Both the position numbers and the translations under genes were made by a program. This document shows, piece by piece, positions 1-10,367 of a stretch of 64,000 nucleotides of DNA (position 1 is its first letter; the number at the start of each line of letters is the position of its first letter). Source of the stretch: Chromohalobacter israelensis (GTDB lineage: Bacteria; Pseudomonadota; Gammaproteobacteria; Pseudomonadales; Halomonadaceae); assembly GCA_000761475.1 (NCBI GenBank), contig JQNW01000004.1, forward strand, positions 248,001-312,000, read 5' to 3'. The notes beneath the pieces are model-generated. The model worked only from the letters and a program-made list of their open reading frames with translations. It was not told the DNA's origin and searched no databases.

Positions 1-450
1 ATTCGCGGCAAGGCGATCGAGATTCTCATCGTCGGCGTGGCCGCGTTCGCGACGTTCTGGGCGTTCGGCCTGCCCTATACCGCCTTGCTGGCCTTGATCG
101 TGGGGCTTTCGGTGCTGGTGCCGTATATCGGCGCGGCGGTGGCGACGCTGCCGGTGGCGGCCGTGGCCGGCTTTCACTTCGGGATCAGCGAGCAGTTCGC
201 GTATGTCCTGATCGCGTATGCGGTGCTGCAGGCGCTCGATGGCAACGTGCTGGTGCCGATCCTGTTTTCCGAGGCGGTCAACCTGCACCCGGTGTCGATC
301 ATTCTGGCAGTGCTGTTCTTCGGCGGGATATGGGGCTTCTGGGGCGTGTTCTTCGCGATTCCGCTGGCGACCTTGCTCAAGGCGCTGGTGCAGGCCTGGC
401 CGCGCGGCGTGCGCGACCCAGGCCTGCGACCTCCCACGGGAGAGGCGTGA
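1..450 (+). CDS. AI-2E family transporter (PerM-like), C-terminal part
   Basis: The reading frame is open from the first base, so the gene starts outside the window and only the last 149 residues are seen. They are very hydrophobic and end in the arrangement typical of the AI-2E/PerM permease family: a [12 protein letters not shown]-type helix, the [10 protein letters not shown] segment, then [19 protein letters not shown] and a last helix before a short basic tail. Members are polytopic inner-membrane proteins; some export autoinducer-2, others serve in cation/proton exchange, so the substrate is open. It converges with the peroxiredoxin gene, with 2 bp between stop codons. Family call is firm, function is not. 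Confidence 0.85.
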   Translation: MRGKAIEILIVGVAAFATFWAFGLPYTALLALIVGLSVLVPYIGAAVATLPVAAVAGFHFGISEQFAYVLIAYAVLQALDGNVLVPILFSEAVNLHPVSIILAVLFFGGIWGFWGVFFAIPLATLLKALVQAWPRGVRDPGLRPPTGEA

Positions 451-452
451 CC

Positions 453-929
453 TCAGGAGGCGGCGTTGAGTTCGCGGGCGGCCTCGAGCACTTCCTCGAC
501 ATGGCCCTTGACCTTCACCTTGCGCCATTCACGCGCCAGGTTGCCGTCACGGTCGATCAAGAAGGTGCTGCGCTCGATGCCTAGATGCTCCTTGCCGTAC
601 AACTTCTTGAGCTTGATGACGTCGAACAGCTGGCACAGGGCTTCGTCCTTGTCGGAAATCAGCTCGAAGTTGAAGCCCTGCTTGGCCTTGAAGTTCTCGT
701 GGGCGCGCAGGCCGTCCCGCGAGACGCCCAGGATGACGGTGTTGGCGTCGTCGAAGTCGGCCTTGCGATCGCGGAAGTCGCCGCCTTCGGTGGTGCAGCC
801 CGGCGTACTGTCCTTGGGATAGAAATAGATCACGAGCTGTCGGCCGCGATAGTCGGAAAGCGATACCTGCTGATCGCCGGTGGCCGCGGCCGTGAACTCG
901 GGAACGGGGTGGCCGATAGTGACGCTCAT
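453..929 (-). CDS. bcp: thioredoxin-dependent peroxiredoxin, Bcp/PrxQ family
   Basis: A 158-residue cytoplasmic AhpC/TSA-fold protein that would reduce hydroperoxides. The peroxidatic cysteine is C45 in the STPGCTTE motif, with YFYPKDSTPGC before it and the GVSRD segment near residue 70. The resolving cysteine found five residues further on in classic Bcp (TPGCTxxxC) is absent here (a glycine), so this copy would act as a 1-Cys form or use another thiol such as C99. The start at 929 is chosen because AGGAG lies 8 nt upstream and the protein then begins at the family's usual N-terminus; the frame stays open further upstream. Confidence 0.93.
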   Translation of the reverse strand: MSVTIGHPVPEFTAAATGDQQVSLSDYRGRQLVIYFYPKDSTPGCTTEGGDFRDRKADFDDANTVILGVSRDGLRAHENFKAKQGFNFELISDKDEALCQLFDVIKLKKLYGKEHLGIERSTFLIDRDGNLAREWRKVKVKGHVEEVLEAARELNAAS

Positions 930-1200
930 GGGAGTCTCCTGGGTCATGAAATGAAGGGCATGAAATGACAGGGTGTCGCCACCCTGGGTCGGTCGCAAGA
1001 TTACATGGCAGCCGGACGCGACTGTCAAAGCGCGTGTCTTCTGTACAGGATGAAGCTGGCTGAGTACCATTTAATTCCTATCGACATCATGACAGGACAG
1101 GCCGGTTCGGCGCTTGGCAAGGCCGGTTGGCGATATCCCGTTCTTATCGCCCGCGCATGCCGGTGGCACGCTGGCCCGATTCACAGGAGAGCACCGCAGG

Positions 1201-2085
1201 ATGATCACAGGCAGCATCGTCGCCTTGGCGACACCGATGAAGGCCAGTGGCGAGATCGACTGGGAGGCGCTGCGCCGCCTGGTGGGCTTCCATCTCGACA
1301 ACGGCACCGATGCCATCGTCGCGGCGGGAACCACCGGCGAGCCGACCACCATGTCCTTCGCCGAACACTTCGACGTCATCCGCTGCGTCGTCGAGGAAGT
1401 CGCCGGGCGCATTCCGGTAATTGCCGGCACCGGCGCCAACGCGACCTCGGAGGCCGTCGAGCTGGCGCGCTATGCACGCGAGGTGGGCGCGGACCTGTGT
1501 CTTTCCGTCGCCCCGTACTACAACAAGCCCACGCAGGAAGGGCTCTACCAGCATTTCAAGGCCGTTGCCGAGGGCGGCGGCTTGCCCGTCATCCTGTACA
1601 ACGTGCCGGGTCGCACGTGCTCGGATATCTACAACGAGACCGTGTTCCGGCTCGCCGAGCTCGAGAACATCGTGGGGCTCAAGGATGCCACCGGCAATCT
1701 GGAGCGCGCCGAGGAGCTGGTCGATCGCCTGAAAGGCTCCGATTTCGCCCTGTATTCCGGTGACGATCCCACGGCGTGCGATTTCATGCTGATGGGCGGC
1801 CATGGCGACATTTCGGTATGTGCCAACGTCGCGCCGCGTGCCATGCACGAGCTGTGCGAGGCCGCCGTGGCCGGAGACGGCGAGCGCGCGCATCAGATCA
1901 ACACCCGCCTGATGCCGTTGCATACCGCGCTTGGCGTCGAGGCCAACCCGATCCCCGTGAAGTGGGCGCTGCATCGCATGGGGCTGGCCGAGCAGGGCAT
2001 TCGTCTGCCGATGACCTGGCTTTCCGACAAGTATCATTCCACGGTGAGCGAAGCCCTGCAGCTCGCCGGCGTGACCGAAGGCTGA
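1201..2085 (+). CDS. dapA: 4-hydroxy-tetrahydrodipicolinate synthase
   Basis: 294-residue (beta/alpha)8-barrel aldolase that condenses pyruvate with aspartate semialdehyde, the first committed step to lysine and diaminopimelate. Schiff-base lysine K161 sits in [10 protein letters not shown]; the proton-relay residues T44 (AAGTTGE), Y107 (APYYNKP) and Y133 (ILYNVPGRT) with R138 are all present at the E. coli numbering. The start is the ATG at 1201 after AGGAG (1185-1189); the longer in-frame extension lacks homology to the family. It is followed by bamC, the MBL hydrolase and purC on the same strand, the order also found in pseudomonads, which suggests a conserved transcription unit. Confidence 0.97.
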   Translation: MITGSIVALATPMKASGEIDWEALRRLVGFHLDNGTDAIVAAGTTGEPTTMSFAEHFDVIRCVVEEVAGRIPVIAGTGANATSEAVELARYAREVGADLCLSVAPYYNKPTQEGLYQHFKAVAEGGGLPVILYNVPGRTCSDIYNETVFRLAELENIVGLKDATGNLERAEELVDRLKGSDFALYSGDDPTACDFMLMGGHGDISVCANVAPRAMHELCEAAVAGDGERAHQINTRLMPLHTALGVEANPIPVKWALHRMGLAEQGIRLPMTWLSDKYHSTVSEALQLAGVTEG

Positions 2086-2174
2086 CCAATCGTCGAGAGG
2101 CGTCGAGGAGTGTGGGCGCCGACGGCGCCCGCGGCATGCCTCGGCGTCGACCAACGCATCAAGAAGGTGAATGC

Positions 2175-3125
2175 ATGAACCCCGTCCTGAAATGGATGCC
2201 GCTGATCATCGGCGCCACGCTGGTCGTCAGCGGCTGCAGTCGTTCCGGTTATTACTACGACCGCAACGACGAATACATCAATGCCGAGATGGTCGAGCCG
2301 TTGACGTTGCCCGATTCCCGCAATGCCGCCAAGTACCAGAATGCCATGCCGGTGCCCGATGCCAGCAGCGACTTCGTGGCAGCGGATGGCGATTTCGAGG
2401 CGCCGCGTCCGCGCCCCCTGGCGTCCAGCCGGGACGGCGAGACCTCCTTCGTCGAGTCGCGCGAGGCCGGCCAGGAGCGCTGGCTGGTGGTCAACGCGTC
2501 GCCCGGCGGCGTCTGGCCGCTGCTGCAAGGGTTCGCGAGCGCGCAGGGGTTGCAGGTCGAAAGTGCCGATGTCGGCCGTGGACGTCTCGAGACCGATCAG
2601 GGCACGTTGAGCGTCCGTCAGGGGCTGCGCGATGGCGCCAGCGAAGTGCGTTGCGAGGGAAGCGCGAACGAAGTCCAGTGCCTGGATGCGTTGCAGCGTT
2701 ATCTGTCCGCCAACGCCGGCAGTCAGGCCGGGGTGTCGCTGGCGGCGCAGCCGCTCGCCAGTGACGAGCGCGTGCGTCTGTCGAACCATGACGGCGAATG
2801 GCAGCTCGACCTGGCGCTGAACCTCGAGCGGGCCTGGTCGGAGTTGCGTTATCAGCTGGAAAACGACTTCGAGACCGAGCGTGGCACCCTGATCGACCAG
2901 AACCGCAGTGCCGGTCAGTTCGTGGTCGAATACGCCTCGCGTGACGACGATGGCGGCTGGTTCGACTGGTTCGGCGGCGACGATGCGGCCAAGCGCTATC
3001 GTCTCGACGTCAGCGCCGCGGCGGAGAACACGACGCAGGTGCGTGTCAGCGGCGAGAACGGCGGCGACGTTCCCTCGAGCGAGGCTCGAGAGCTGCTCGA
3101 CGCCGTCGCGGCGACCTTGCGCTAA
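2175..3125 (+). CDS. bamC: outer membrane protein assembly factor BamC
   Basis: 316-residue lipoprotein. The N-terminus has a short positive region, a hydrophobic stretch and the lipobox LVVSGC, so C20 or so would be lipidated. The mature part starts with the low-complexity, tyrosine- and aspartate-rich unstructured segment known from BamC (binding BamD) and then has two similar helix-grip modules separated near residue 200, the second ending in VRVSGENGG...ELLDAVAATL. Member of the BAM complex that inserts beta-barrel proteins in the outer membrane. AAGAAGG at 2161-2167 serves the ATG at 2175. Position directly after dapA is the classic nlpB context. Confidence 0.92.
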   Translation: MNPVLKWMPLIIGATLVVSGCSRSGYYYDRNDEYINAEMVEPLTLPDSRNAAKYQNAMPVPDASSDFVAADGDFEAPRPRPLASSRDGETSFVESREAGQERWLVVNASPGGVWPLLQGFASAQGLQVESADVGRGRLETDQGTLSVRQGLRDGASEVRCEGSANEVQCLDALQRYLSANAGSQAGVSLAAQPLASDERVRLSNHDGEWQLDLALNLERAWSELRYQLENDFETERGTLIDQNRSAGQFVVEYASRDDDGGWFDWFGGDDAAKRYRLDVSAAAENTTQVRVSGENGGDVPSSEARELLDAVAATLR

Positions 3126-3139
3126 GAGGGCCGCCGGGC

Positions 3140-3931
3140 ATGGCAGAGGGACACGCGGCCACACCGGCGCTTCGTTTCGCCTCGCTGGGCAGTGGCAGCA
3201 AGGGCAACGCCACCCTGGTCAGCGATGGCGAGACGCATGTCCTGGTCGATTGCGGCTTCGGCCTGCGCGAAACCGAGCGACGTCTCGCTCAGTTCGGGCT
3301 GCATCCGCGTCAGCTCGATGCCATCCTGCTGACTCACGAGCATGGTGATCACATTCGCGGGGTGGGGCCGTTGGCGCGGCGTTATGCGATGCCGGTCTAC
3401 CTGACCGCGGGCACCTGGCTCTCGGGCCGTTTGGGCGAGGTGCCGCGTCACGAATGGGTCGTGCCCCAGTCCCGCTTCGCGATCAAGGGCCTGGACATCG
3501 ACCCGGTCACCGTGCCGCACGATGCCCGGGAGCCGGTCCAATTTCGCTTTCGCGCCCACGACCGCCATCTGGGAGTGCTCACCGACCTCGGCCATCCGAG
3601 CGAGCATGTGGTCGAGGCCTTCCAGGGATGCGATGCCCTGATTCTGGAATGCAACCATGATCGCCGGATGCTGGACGTCGGCCCCTATCCGCCCCGGCTC
3701 AAGCGGCGCGTCGGCGGTCACTGGGGCCATCTGGCCAATGTGCAGGCCGCCGAGCTGCTGGCGCGCCTGGGGCTGGACCGCCTGCAACGCATCGTCTGCT
3801 CGCACATCTCGGAGGAGAACAACCGCCCCGAGTTGGCGCTGGAGGCCTTGACCCCCTTGCTGTCCGGCGATGAGTCGCGGCTGCTGGTCTCGGCGCAGGC
3901 GCATGGGTTCGCATGGCAGACCATCGCGTGA
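3140..3931 (+). CDS. MBL-fold metallohydrolase (YycJ/VicX-like)
   Basis: 263 residues with the metallo-beta-lactamase signature THEHGDH at 65-71, an N-terminal GSGSKGNATLV strand-turn typical of the YycJ/WalJ group, a further metal ligand region TDLGH near 150 and CSHISEENN near 220. A cytoplasmic, probably dinuclear-zinc hydrolase; characterised relatives act on nucleic acids or phosphodiesters but the substrate here is unknown. It starts 14 bp after bamC and is followed at 135 bp by purC, so it probably rides in the dapA-bamC transcript. Confidence 0.88.
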   Translation: MAEGHAATPALRFASLGSGSKGNATLVSDGETHVLVDCGFGLRETERRLAQFGLHPRQLDAILLTHEHGDHIRGVGPLARRYAMPVYLTAGTWLSGRLGEVPRHEWVVPQSRFAIKGLDIDPVTVPHDAREPVQFRFRAHDRHLGVLTDLGHPSEHVVEAFQGCDALILECNHDRRMLDVGPYPPRLKRRVGGHWGHLANVQAAELLARLGLDRLQRIVCSHISEENNRPELALEALTPLLSGDESRLLVSAQAHGFAWQTIA

Positions 3932-4066
3932 GGCCGTGGGCACGGGGGGCCGAGCCGACGGCGCCAGTGCCTGTCGACGGCGACAATGTTTCGAATACGA
4001 CGCGGGTTCGTGCGAGCCGCGCGCAGACAAGCCAGCCGGCCCGTCGAGGGCCAATGGGGAGACCTC

Positions 4067-4777
4067 ATGGAAAAACGTGACGAGCTGTACGCGGGCAAAG
4101 CCAAGTCCGTCTACCGCACCGACGACCCGCAGCGCCTGATCCTGCACTTTCGCGACGACACCAGTGCCTTCGACGGCAAGAAGAAGGAGTCGCTGGCACG
4201 CAAGGGCATGGTCAACAACAAGTTCAACGCCTTCATCATGGAGAAGCTTCAGGCGGCGGGCATCCCGACGCATTTCGAGAAGCTGATCGCCGATGACGAG
4301 TGCGTGGTCAAGAATCTCGAGATGATTCCGGTCGAATGCGTGGTGCGCAACGTGGCCGCCGGCGGCCTGGTGCGTCGCCTGGGCGTCGAGGAAGGACAGG
4401 CGCTGACACCGCCCACCTTCGAGCTGTTCCTCAAGGACGATGCCCATGGCGACCCGATGATCAACGAGTCGCTGGCCGAGACCTTCGGCTGGGCGACGCC
4501 CGAGCAGCTGGCGACCATGAAGGCGCTGACCTTCAAGGTCAACGACGTCCTCAAGCAGCTGTTCCTGGATGGCGGCATGCTGCTGGTCGACTACAAGCTC
4601 GAATTCGGTCTGTTCGACGGCGAGGTGATGCTGGGTGATGAGTTCTCGCCGGATGGCTGCCGTCTGTGGGACGCCAATACGCGCGAGAAGATGGACAAGG
4701 ACCGGTTCCGTCAGGGGCTCGGGGGCGTCATCGAAGCCTATGAAGAAGTCGGGCGGCGGATCGGCATCACCTTCTGA
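4067..4777 (+). CDS. purC: phosphoribosylaminoimidazole-succinocarboxamide synthase
   Basis: 236-residue SAICAR synthetase, which joins aspartate to CAIR with ATP in purine synthesis. It shows the family N-terminus [13 protein letters not shown], the nucleotide-binding [12 protein letters not shown] segment, the [15 protein letters not shown] strand and the C-terminal [12 protein letters not shown] motif. The ATG at 4067 is preceded by GGGGAGA; the in-frame upstream extension from 3986 is low-complexity and unlike the family. An inverted repeat with a UUCG-type loop follows the gene. Confidence 0.97.
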   Translation: MEKRDELYAGKAKSVYRTDDPQRLILHFRDDTSAFDGKKKESLARKGMVNNKFNAFIMEKLQAAGIPTHFEKLIADDECVVKNLEMIPVECVVRNVAAGGLVRRLGVEEGQALTPPTFELFLKDDAHGDPMINESLAETFGWATPEQLATMKALTFKVNDVLKQLFLDGGMLLVDYKLEFGLFDGEVMLGDEFSPDGCRLWDANTREKMDKDRFRQGLGGVIEAYEEVGRRIGITF

Positions 4778-4803
4778 ATGTCGTGTATCGTCGACCCATG
4801 CTT

Positions 4804-4827
4804 GCGGGGCGCCTTCGGGCGCCCCGC
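4804..4827. terminator. hairpin terminator between convergent purC and trmO
   Basis: A perfect 10-bp stem (4804-4813 with 4818-4827) closed by a TTCG tetraloop lies between two convergent genes. No long T run follows on either strand, so it is a plausible but not classic bidirectional terminator. Confidence 0.7.
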
Positions 4828-4833
4828 TGTCGT

Positions 4834-5589
4834 TCAGGCGGCAGGCGCTGCGGGGACGATGGCCACCACGTGCAGGGCCTCGATGTCGTCGGCGAGGCTC
4901 GCATGGAAGCGGACGTCGACATCGCGCAGGCGCACGCCGTAGCGGCGGGCGTCGGCCTCGGCCGCCTTCCTGTGGTAGGCGGGACGCGGGTCCTGGGCCA
5001 GCACCTGGCGGATCAGGTCGCGCAGCGAGTCGCCATCCTCGCGCGCGAGCAGGGTCGCCTCGGCGGCGGCGGAAAACGTCACCGGCAATGACGCGGGCGG
5101 CGCCGGCGCGAAGCCGCTGCGGGCCTCGGGACGCGATTCGGCCCAGGCCAGATAGGGCTTGATGTCGAGCACCGGGGTGCCGTCGACGAGGTCGTGGCCG
5201 CGCAGGTGCAATGTCACGCCCCGGCGGGTATCGACCTCGACCAGCTCGACCAGCGACAGGCCCAGGCGATTGGGTCGGTGCGTGCTGCGTGTCGCGAAGA
5301 CGCCTTGCTTGGCATTGCCGCCGAGACGCGGCGGGCGTACCAGGGGCGTCCAGCGGGCGGGGCTGTGATGAAAGATGAAGGTCAGCCAGAGATGGCTGAA
5401 GGTCTCCAGGCCGCGCACGGCGAGCGGATCGTCGAACGGCGGCAACAGGCGCAGCGTGGCGCGGGCGGCGCTGGCCAGCCCCGGCTGGCGCGGGATACCG
5501 AACTTGTCCGGATAGTCGCTGGCGATGCGCCCGATGGGCGTGAGCGTGACGGCCGCCGGTTCGGCAGGGGGAAGGTCGCGATCGGTCAT
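4834..5589 (-). CDS. trmO: tRNA (N6-threonylcarbamoyladenosine37-N6)-methyltransferase
   Basis: 251-residue TsaA/TrmO-family enzyme, which methylates t6A37 of threonine tRNAs using SAM. Family blocks are present in order: PIGRI near the N-terminus, KFGIPRQPGLA, VRGLETFSHLW, VRPPRLGGNAKQGVFATRS, HRPNRLGLSLV and GTPVLDIKPYL, followed by the C-terminal domain. The ATG at 5589 is chosen because the TrmO core starts within about 15 residues of it; an in-frame ATG at 5679 would add a proline-rich tail and neither start has a good ribosome-binding site. Confidence 0.9.
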   Translation of the reverse strand: MTDRDLPPAEPAAVTLTPIGRIASDYPDKFGIPRQPGLASAARATLRLLPPFDDPLAVRGLETFSHLWLTFIFHHSPARWTPLVRPPRLGGNAKQGVFATRSTHRPNRLGLSLVELVEVDTRRGVTLHLRGHDLVDGTPVLDIKPYLAWAESRPEARSGFAPAPPASLPVTFSAAAEATLLAREDGDSLRDLIRQVLAQDPRPAYHRKAAEADARRYGVRLRDVDVRFHASLADDIEALHVVAIVPAAPAA

Positions 5590-5782
5590 CGCGGCATTAT
5601 GCCCAATACCGGCGCGTTCGGCGAGGCGTTCGAGAGGGCGTTCGGGAGAGGTTGACGGGGGCGCTGGCGTGGCGGGCATGGCTTGTGTAGGCTGCGCGTG
5701 ACGGCCCTTTTCGTGACGGGAACCGTCATGCGTCGTGACCGCGAACCGCCGTCATGCGATTTCGACAAGACGAGAGACTCCG

Positions 5783-6271
5783 GTGATCGAACGAATCGTC
5801 TACCGTGCCGCCAAGCCCCGCGATGCCGCCGATCAGGCGGAAGTGTTCCACCATGCGGTGATGCAGGGCGCCGCCGGGTATTACACCCTGGCGCAGCGCG
5901 ATGCCTGGGCCATGGCCCTGCCACGTGACGCCGAGGCCTGGGCGGCGCGCCAGGTGCTGTACCCGACGCTGGTGGCGATCTGCGATGGGCGCTGTGTCGG
6001 CTTCTGCGAGCTCGACCCCGAAGCCGGACGTATCGAGACACTCTACGTGTGGCCTTCGCTGGCGCGTCGAGGCGTGGGCAAAAGTCTGCTCGAGTATGCC
6101 GAGGGCGAGATGCGCCAGCGCGGTGTGACCTGCCTGCGCATCGAGGCCAGTCTGGTGCTGGCGGATGCCCTGGTACGCCGTGACTGGCGTCACGATGGAG
6201 AGGACTGGGTCGAGCGTGCCGGCGAGCGGATTCCCCGCGTTCGGCTCAGCAAGGCGCTCCAGGCCCTATAG
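5783..6271 (+). CDS. GNAT family N-acetyltransferase
   Basis: 162 residues with the GNAT fold: an N-terminal YRAAKPRDAADQAEVF segment, a central strand GFCELDPEAGRIETLYVWP and the acetyl-CoA pyrophosphate loop RRGVGKSLLEYAE. The acceptor cannot be told; proteins of this shape are often small-molecule or protein acetylases. A GTG at 5783 gives a start right before the conserved domain; a GTG at 5735 would add 16 residues. The gene is alone between trmO (divergent) and a methyltransferase (convergent). Confidence 0.8.
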   Translation: MIERIVYRAAKPRDAADQAEVFHHAVMQGAAGYYTLAQRDAWAMALPRDAEAWAARQVLYPTLVAICDGRCVGFCELDPEAGRIETLYVWPSLARRGVGKSLLEYAEGEMRQRGVTCLRIEASLVLADALVRRDWRHDGEDWVERAGERIPRVRLSKALQAL

Positions 6272-6285
6272 GCAACGTCGGCGTG

Positions 6286-6903
6286 TCATGCCTTGCGGGC
6301 CAGCAGGGCGCGGAACAGTGTCCCCATCATCACCGGCGTGTCGTGCTCGACGACGAAGTCGGCGCCTTCCAGCAATGGCCGCGCCTGACGCGTGATGTCG
6401 GTGGCCAGGAACGAGGTCACCACGTTCACCAGACGGCGCACCACCCCGGCCGGGCGAGCATCGCTCTGGAACTTGTCCATCACGCAGAGCTGACCGTCCT
6501 CCACCAGCACCCGGTGCGCTTCGCGCAGTCCAGCCTGCGGGTCGGGCATGACCGCGACGATCAGGTGCATGACCACCACATCGAAATGCGCGTCGGGGTA
6601 GTCGAGCCGGGCGGCATCCATGGTCGAGGCGATGACGTCCAGGCCGTAACGATCGGCCCTTGCCTCGAGGCGCGCGAGCATCAGCGGCGAGATGTCGATG
6701 GCATGTATTTCGACATCGCGCGGCAGACAAGGCAGATCGAGCCCCGTGCCGGCGCCGATCAGCAGCACGCGCTGGCCCTGGCGCCAGTGCACTGCATCCA
6801 GCGCCAGGCGACGCGCGCGCCGGAACGCCCGTGCGACCACCAGATCGTAGACCGGTGCGTAAAGCGAATATCGCAGGCGATTCCAGGCGGTCGTGTTGAA
6901 CAT
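6286..6903 (-). CDS. class I SAM-dependent methyltransferase (UbiE/Methyltransf_11 type)
   Basis: 205 residues with SAM-binding motif I VLLIGAGTGLDLP, acidic post-I loop IHAIDISPLML and motif IV-like FDVVVMHLIVAV. The N-terminus (NRLRYSLYAPVYDLV) resembles phospholipid or quinone methyltransferases such as PmtA/UbiE relatives, so a membrane-lipid acceptor is a reasonable guess only. The ATG at 6903 has GGAG about 11 nt upstream; a TTG at 6921 would add six residues. Confidence 0.82.
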   Translation of the reverse strand: MFNTTAWNRLRYSLYAPVYDLVVARAFRRARRLALDAVHWRQGQRVLLIGAGTGLDLPCLPRDVEIHAIDISPLMLARLEARADRYGLDVIASTMDAARLDYPDAHFDVVVMHLIVAVMPDPQAGLREAHRVLVEDGQLCVMDKFQSDARPAGVVRRLVNVVTSFLATDITRQARPLLEGADFVVEHDTPVMMGTLFRALLARKA

Positions 6904-7049
6904 GACGCGGCGCTCCGGCAAGGGGGTAACGCCGTCTTAGCACGTTGCCGGCGGGGCGTCCATGCGGGAATGGGCCTTGCGAGACAATCCGCGCGCAACC
7001 TGGAGTCTGGGGCAGGCATGGCCCGGTACATCGGGCCATGCGCGCACGA

Positions 7050-7844
7050 TCACGCCATGCTGTCGACGATGCCGCCTTCCACGCGCAGCGGCGCGCCCGT
7101 GGTGGCGCTGGCCTGCGGCGATGCGGCATAGACGCACATGTTGGCAACTTCCTCGGGCGTGGCAAGCCGTCCGATGATCGAGCTGGGGCGGTTTTCCTTG
7201 ACGAAGCGTTCCTCCATGGCCTCTTGGGACACGCCTTCCTGCTCGGCCATCTTGGCGATCATGTCGACCACGCCCTCGGAGCGTGTCGGTCCCGGCAGCA
7301 CCGCGTTGACGGTCACGCCGGTGCCCGCCATCACCTTGGCCAGGCCGCGCGAGATCGACTGCACGGCGGACTTGGTCATGCCGTAATGCACCATTTCGGC
7401 GGGGATGTTGAGGGCCGATTCGCTGGACAGGAACTGAATGCGTCCCCAGCCGCGTGCCTTCATGCCCTGCGCATAGTGACGCGACAGGCGCACCCCGCTC
7501 ATCACGTTGACCTGGAAGAATTGTTCCCAGGTGGCGTCATCGGTCTCGAAGAAATCCTGCGGACCGAAGATCCCCACGTTGTTGATCAGGATGTCGGTGT
7601 CCGGGCGAGCGGATATCAGCGCCTGGCAGCCTTCGGCGGTGCCCAGGTCGGCGGCGACGCCGGAAACCCTGGCGCCGGAGACCGCGGCTTTCAGGTCGCT
7701 CAGCGCTTTGTCGACGCGTGCCTGGGTACGTCCGGTCAGGGTGACCTCGGCGCCGGCATTGGCCAGTCCCCGGGCGATGGCGAAACCGATGCCGGCGGTG
7801 GAGCCGGTGACGATGGCGGATTTGCCGCTGAGATCGATCTGCAT
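7050..7844 (-). CDS. SDR family oxidoreductase
   Basis: 264-residue classical short-chain dehydrogenase. Cofactor loop TGSTAGIG at 13-20, ADLG acidic patch, structural NNVG (INNVGIF) near 88-92, catalytic S141 (FLSSESA), Y154 and K158 in YGMTK, and a PGPTRSEG segment after the active site. The substrate is not evident. AGGAGG stands at ideal distance before the ATG at 7844, which supports this start over the longer frame. Single gene; it is divergent from the ast operon with a 220-bp gap. Confidence 0.9.
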   Translation of the reverse strand: MQIDLSGKSAIVTGSTAGIGFAIARGLANAGAEVTLTGRTQARVDKALSDLKAAVSGARVSGVAADLGTAEGCQALISARPDTDILINNVGIFGPQDFFETDDATWEQFFQVNVMSGVRLSRHYAQGMKARGWGRIQFLSSESALNIPAEMVHYGMTKSAVQSISRGLAKVMAGTGVTVNAVLPGPTRSEGVVDMIAKMAEQEGVSQEAMEERFVKENRPSSIIGRLATPEEVANMCVYAASPQASATTGAPLRVEGGIVDSMA

Positions 7845-8043
7845 GTCGAGCCTCCTTGTCTTGCGTGAGCGTCGTCTAACGCGAGTGTCACGCCCGCTGC
7901 GGCGCGATCGTGAGTCCGCAAATGAGTTGGTCGGGGCGAGCAGGGCAAAACTCAACCGCTTTTCGTAAATCGTCGTCACATCGCTGAAAGACCCGACGGC
8001 CTCCCCGCTCGTATACTCAATGCCAACCTACCGTATTCGTTGA

Positions 8044-9279
<1,236 letters not shown>

Positions 9280-9302
9280 GCGCGCAACCAAGAGGCACTG
9301 AC

Positions 9303-10367
9303 ATGCTTGTCGTCCGTCCCGTTCAACCGCGCGACCTGCCGGCGCTGGAGCGCCTGGCGGGGAGCGCCACGCCGCGTCTGACCAATCTGCCGGCGCATCG
9401 CGACCGTCTCGAGGAGCGCATCGCGCGCTCGACGCGTGCCCTGGCGCGCGAGGTCGATTTTCCCGGCGATGAGGCCTACACCTTCGTGCTCGAGGATCTC
9501 GACCTCGACGAGGTGGTGGGGACCGCCAGCATTCGCGCCCAGGCCGGTGCGCAGGATGCGTATTACACCTACCGCCAGGAAACCCTGATCCACGCCTCGC
9601 AGCAGCTCAACGTGCGCCGCGAGGTGCAGACGCTGTCGCTTTCGCACGAGACGTCCGAGACCACGCTGCTGTGCGCCTTGTCGCTGGATGCCCGCTACAA
9701 GGGCACCAGCGCCGAGAGCCTGCTGCGGCGTGCGCGTCTGATGTTCATCGCCCAATACCCGGAGCGTTTCGCATCGCTTCTGGCGGTGGCCTTCCCGGGC
9801 TATCTCGACGCCCAGGGCGAGTCGCCGTTCTGGAACAGCGTCGGGCGGCACTTCTTCGCCCGGGGGTTTCAGGAGATCAACCTGCTGGCGGGCGTGCGCT
9901 CGAAGAGTTTCATCGCCGAGGTCATGCCGCAGTTTCCGTTGTACCTGCCCCTGCTCACGCCCCAGGCACGGGCCGCCATCGGGCGCGAGCACCCCGATCA
10001 CGAAGGGGCGCTCGAGGAGATGCTGGCCGAGGGGTTCGTGCGCTCGCGCCACGTGGACATCTTCGATGCCGGCCCCGTCGTGCGGGGCGAGCGCGATCGT
10101 CTGCAGAGCGTGCGTCAGGCGAGCTGGCATCCGGTGCGGCTGCGGCCTGGGCATGTCTTGCCGGATGCCGAGCCGGCGCTGATCGCCAATCAACAGCTGG
10201 GCGGCTTCCGCTGTCTGGTGGCGCGCTACGCGCTGTCGCCCACGGGGCAGCTGATGCTTTCGCCGGAGCACGCCGCGCTGCTGGGCGTCGAGGAGGGACG
10301 TGCGGTCCTGGCCGCGCCGTTGGCGTTGCCCGCCGTCATGGATGAAGTCGACGAAGGAGACGCCTGA
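9303..10367 (+). CDS. astA: arginine N-succinyltransferase, alpha-type subunit
   Basis: 354-residue AstA/AruF-family protein that, with the next gene product, succinylates arginine (arginine/ornithine succinyltransferase). Family blocks include LVVRPVQPRDLPAL at the start, YTFVLEDLDLDEVVGTASI, GESPFWNSVGRHFF, SFIAEVMPQFPLYLPLL and VDIFDAGPVV. It is clearly more divergent than the downstream copy. The ATG at 9303 gives the family N-terminus; an ATG at 9276 overlapping the astC stop (ATGA) would add nine residues and may provide translational coupling. Confidence 0.9.
   Translation: MLVVRPVQPRDLPALERLAGSATPRLTNLPAHRDRLEERIARSTRALAREVDFPGDEAYTFVLEDLDLDEVVGTASIRAQAGAQDAYYTYRQETLIHASQQLNVRREVQTLSLSHETSETTLLCALSLDARYKGTSAESLLRRARLMFIAQYPERFASLLAVAFPGYLDAQGESPFWNSVGRHFFARGFQEINLLAGVRSKSFIAEVMPQFPLYLPLLTPQARAAIGREHPDHEGALEEMLAEGFVRSRHVDIFDAGPVVRGERDRLQSVRQASWHPVRLRPGHVLPDAEPALIANQQLGGFRCLVARYALSPTGQLMLSPEHAALLGVEEGRAVLAAPLALPAVMDEVDEGDA

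Noticed and set aside
3122-4447. 441-codon minus-strand frame over the MBL and purC genes
   Set aside because: Covers two convincing plus-strand genes and has no family features.
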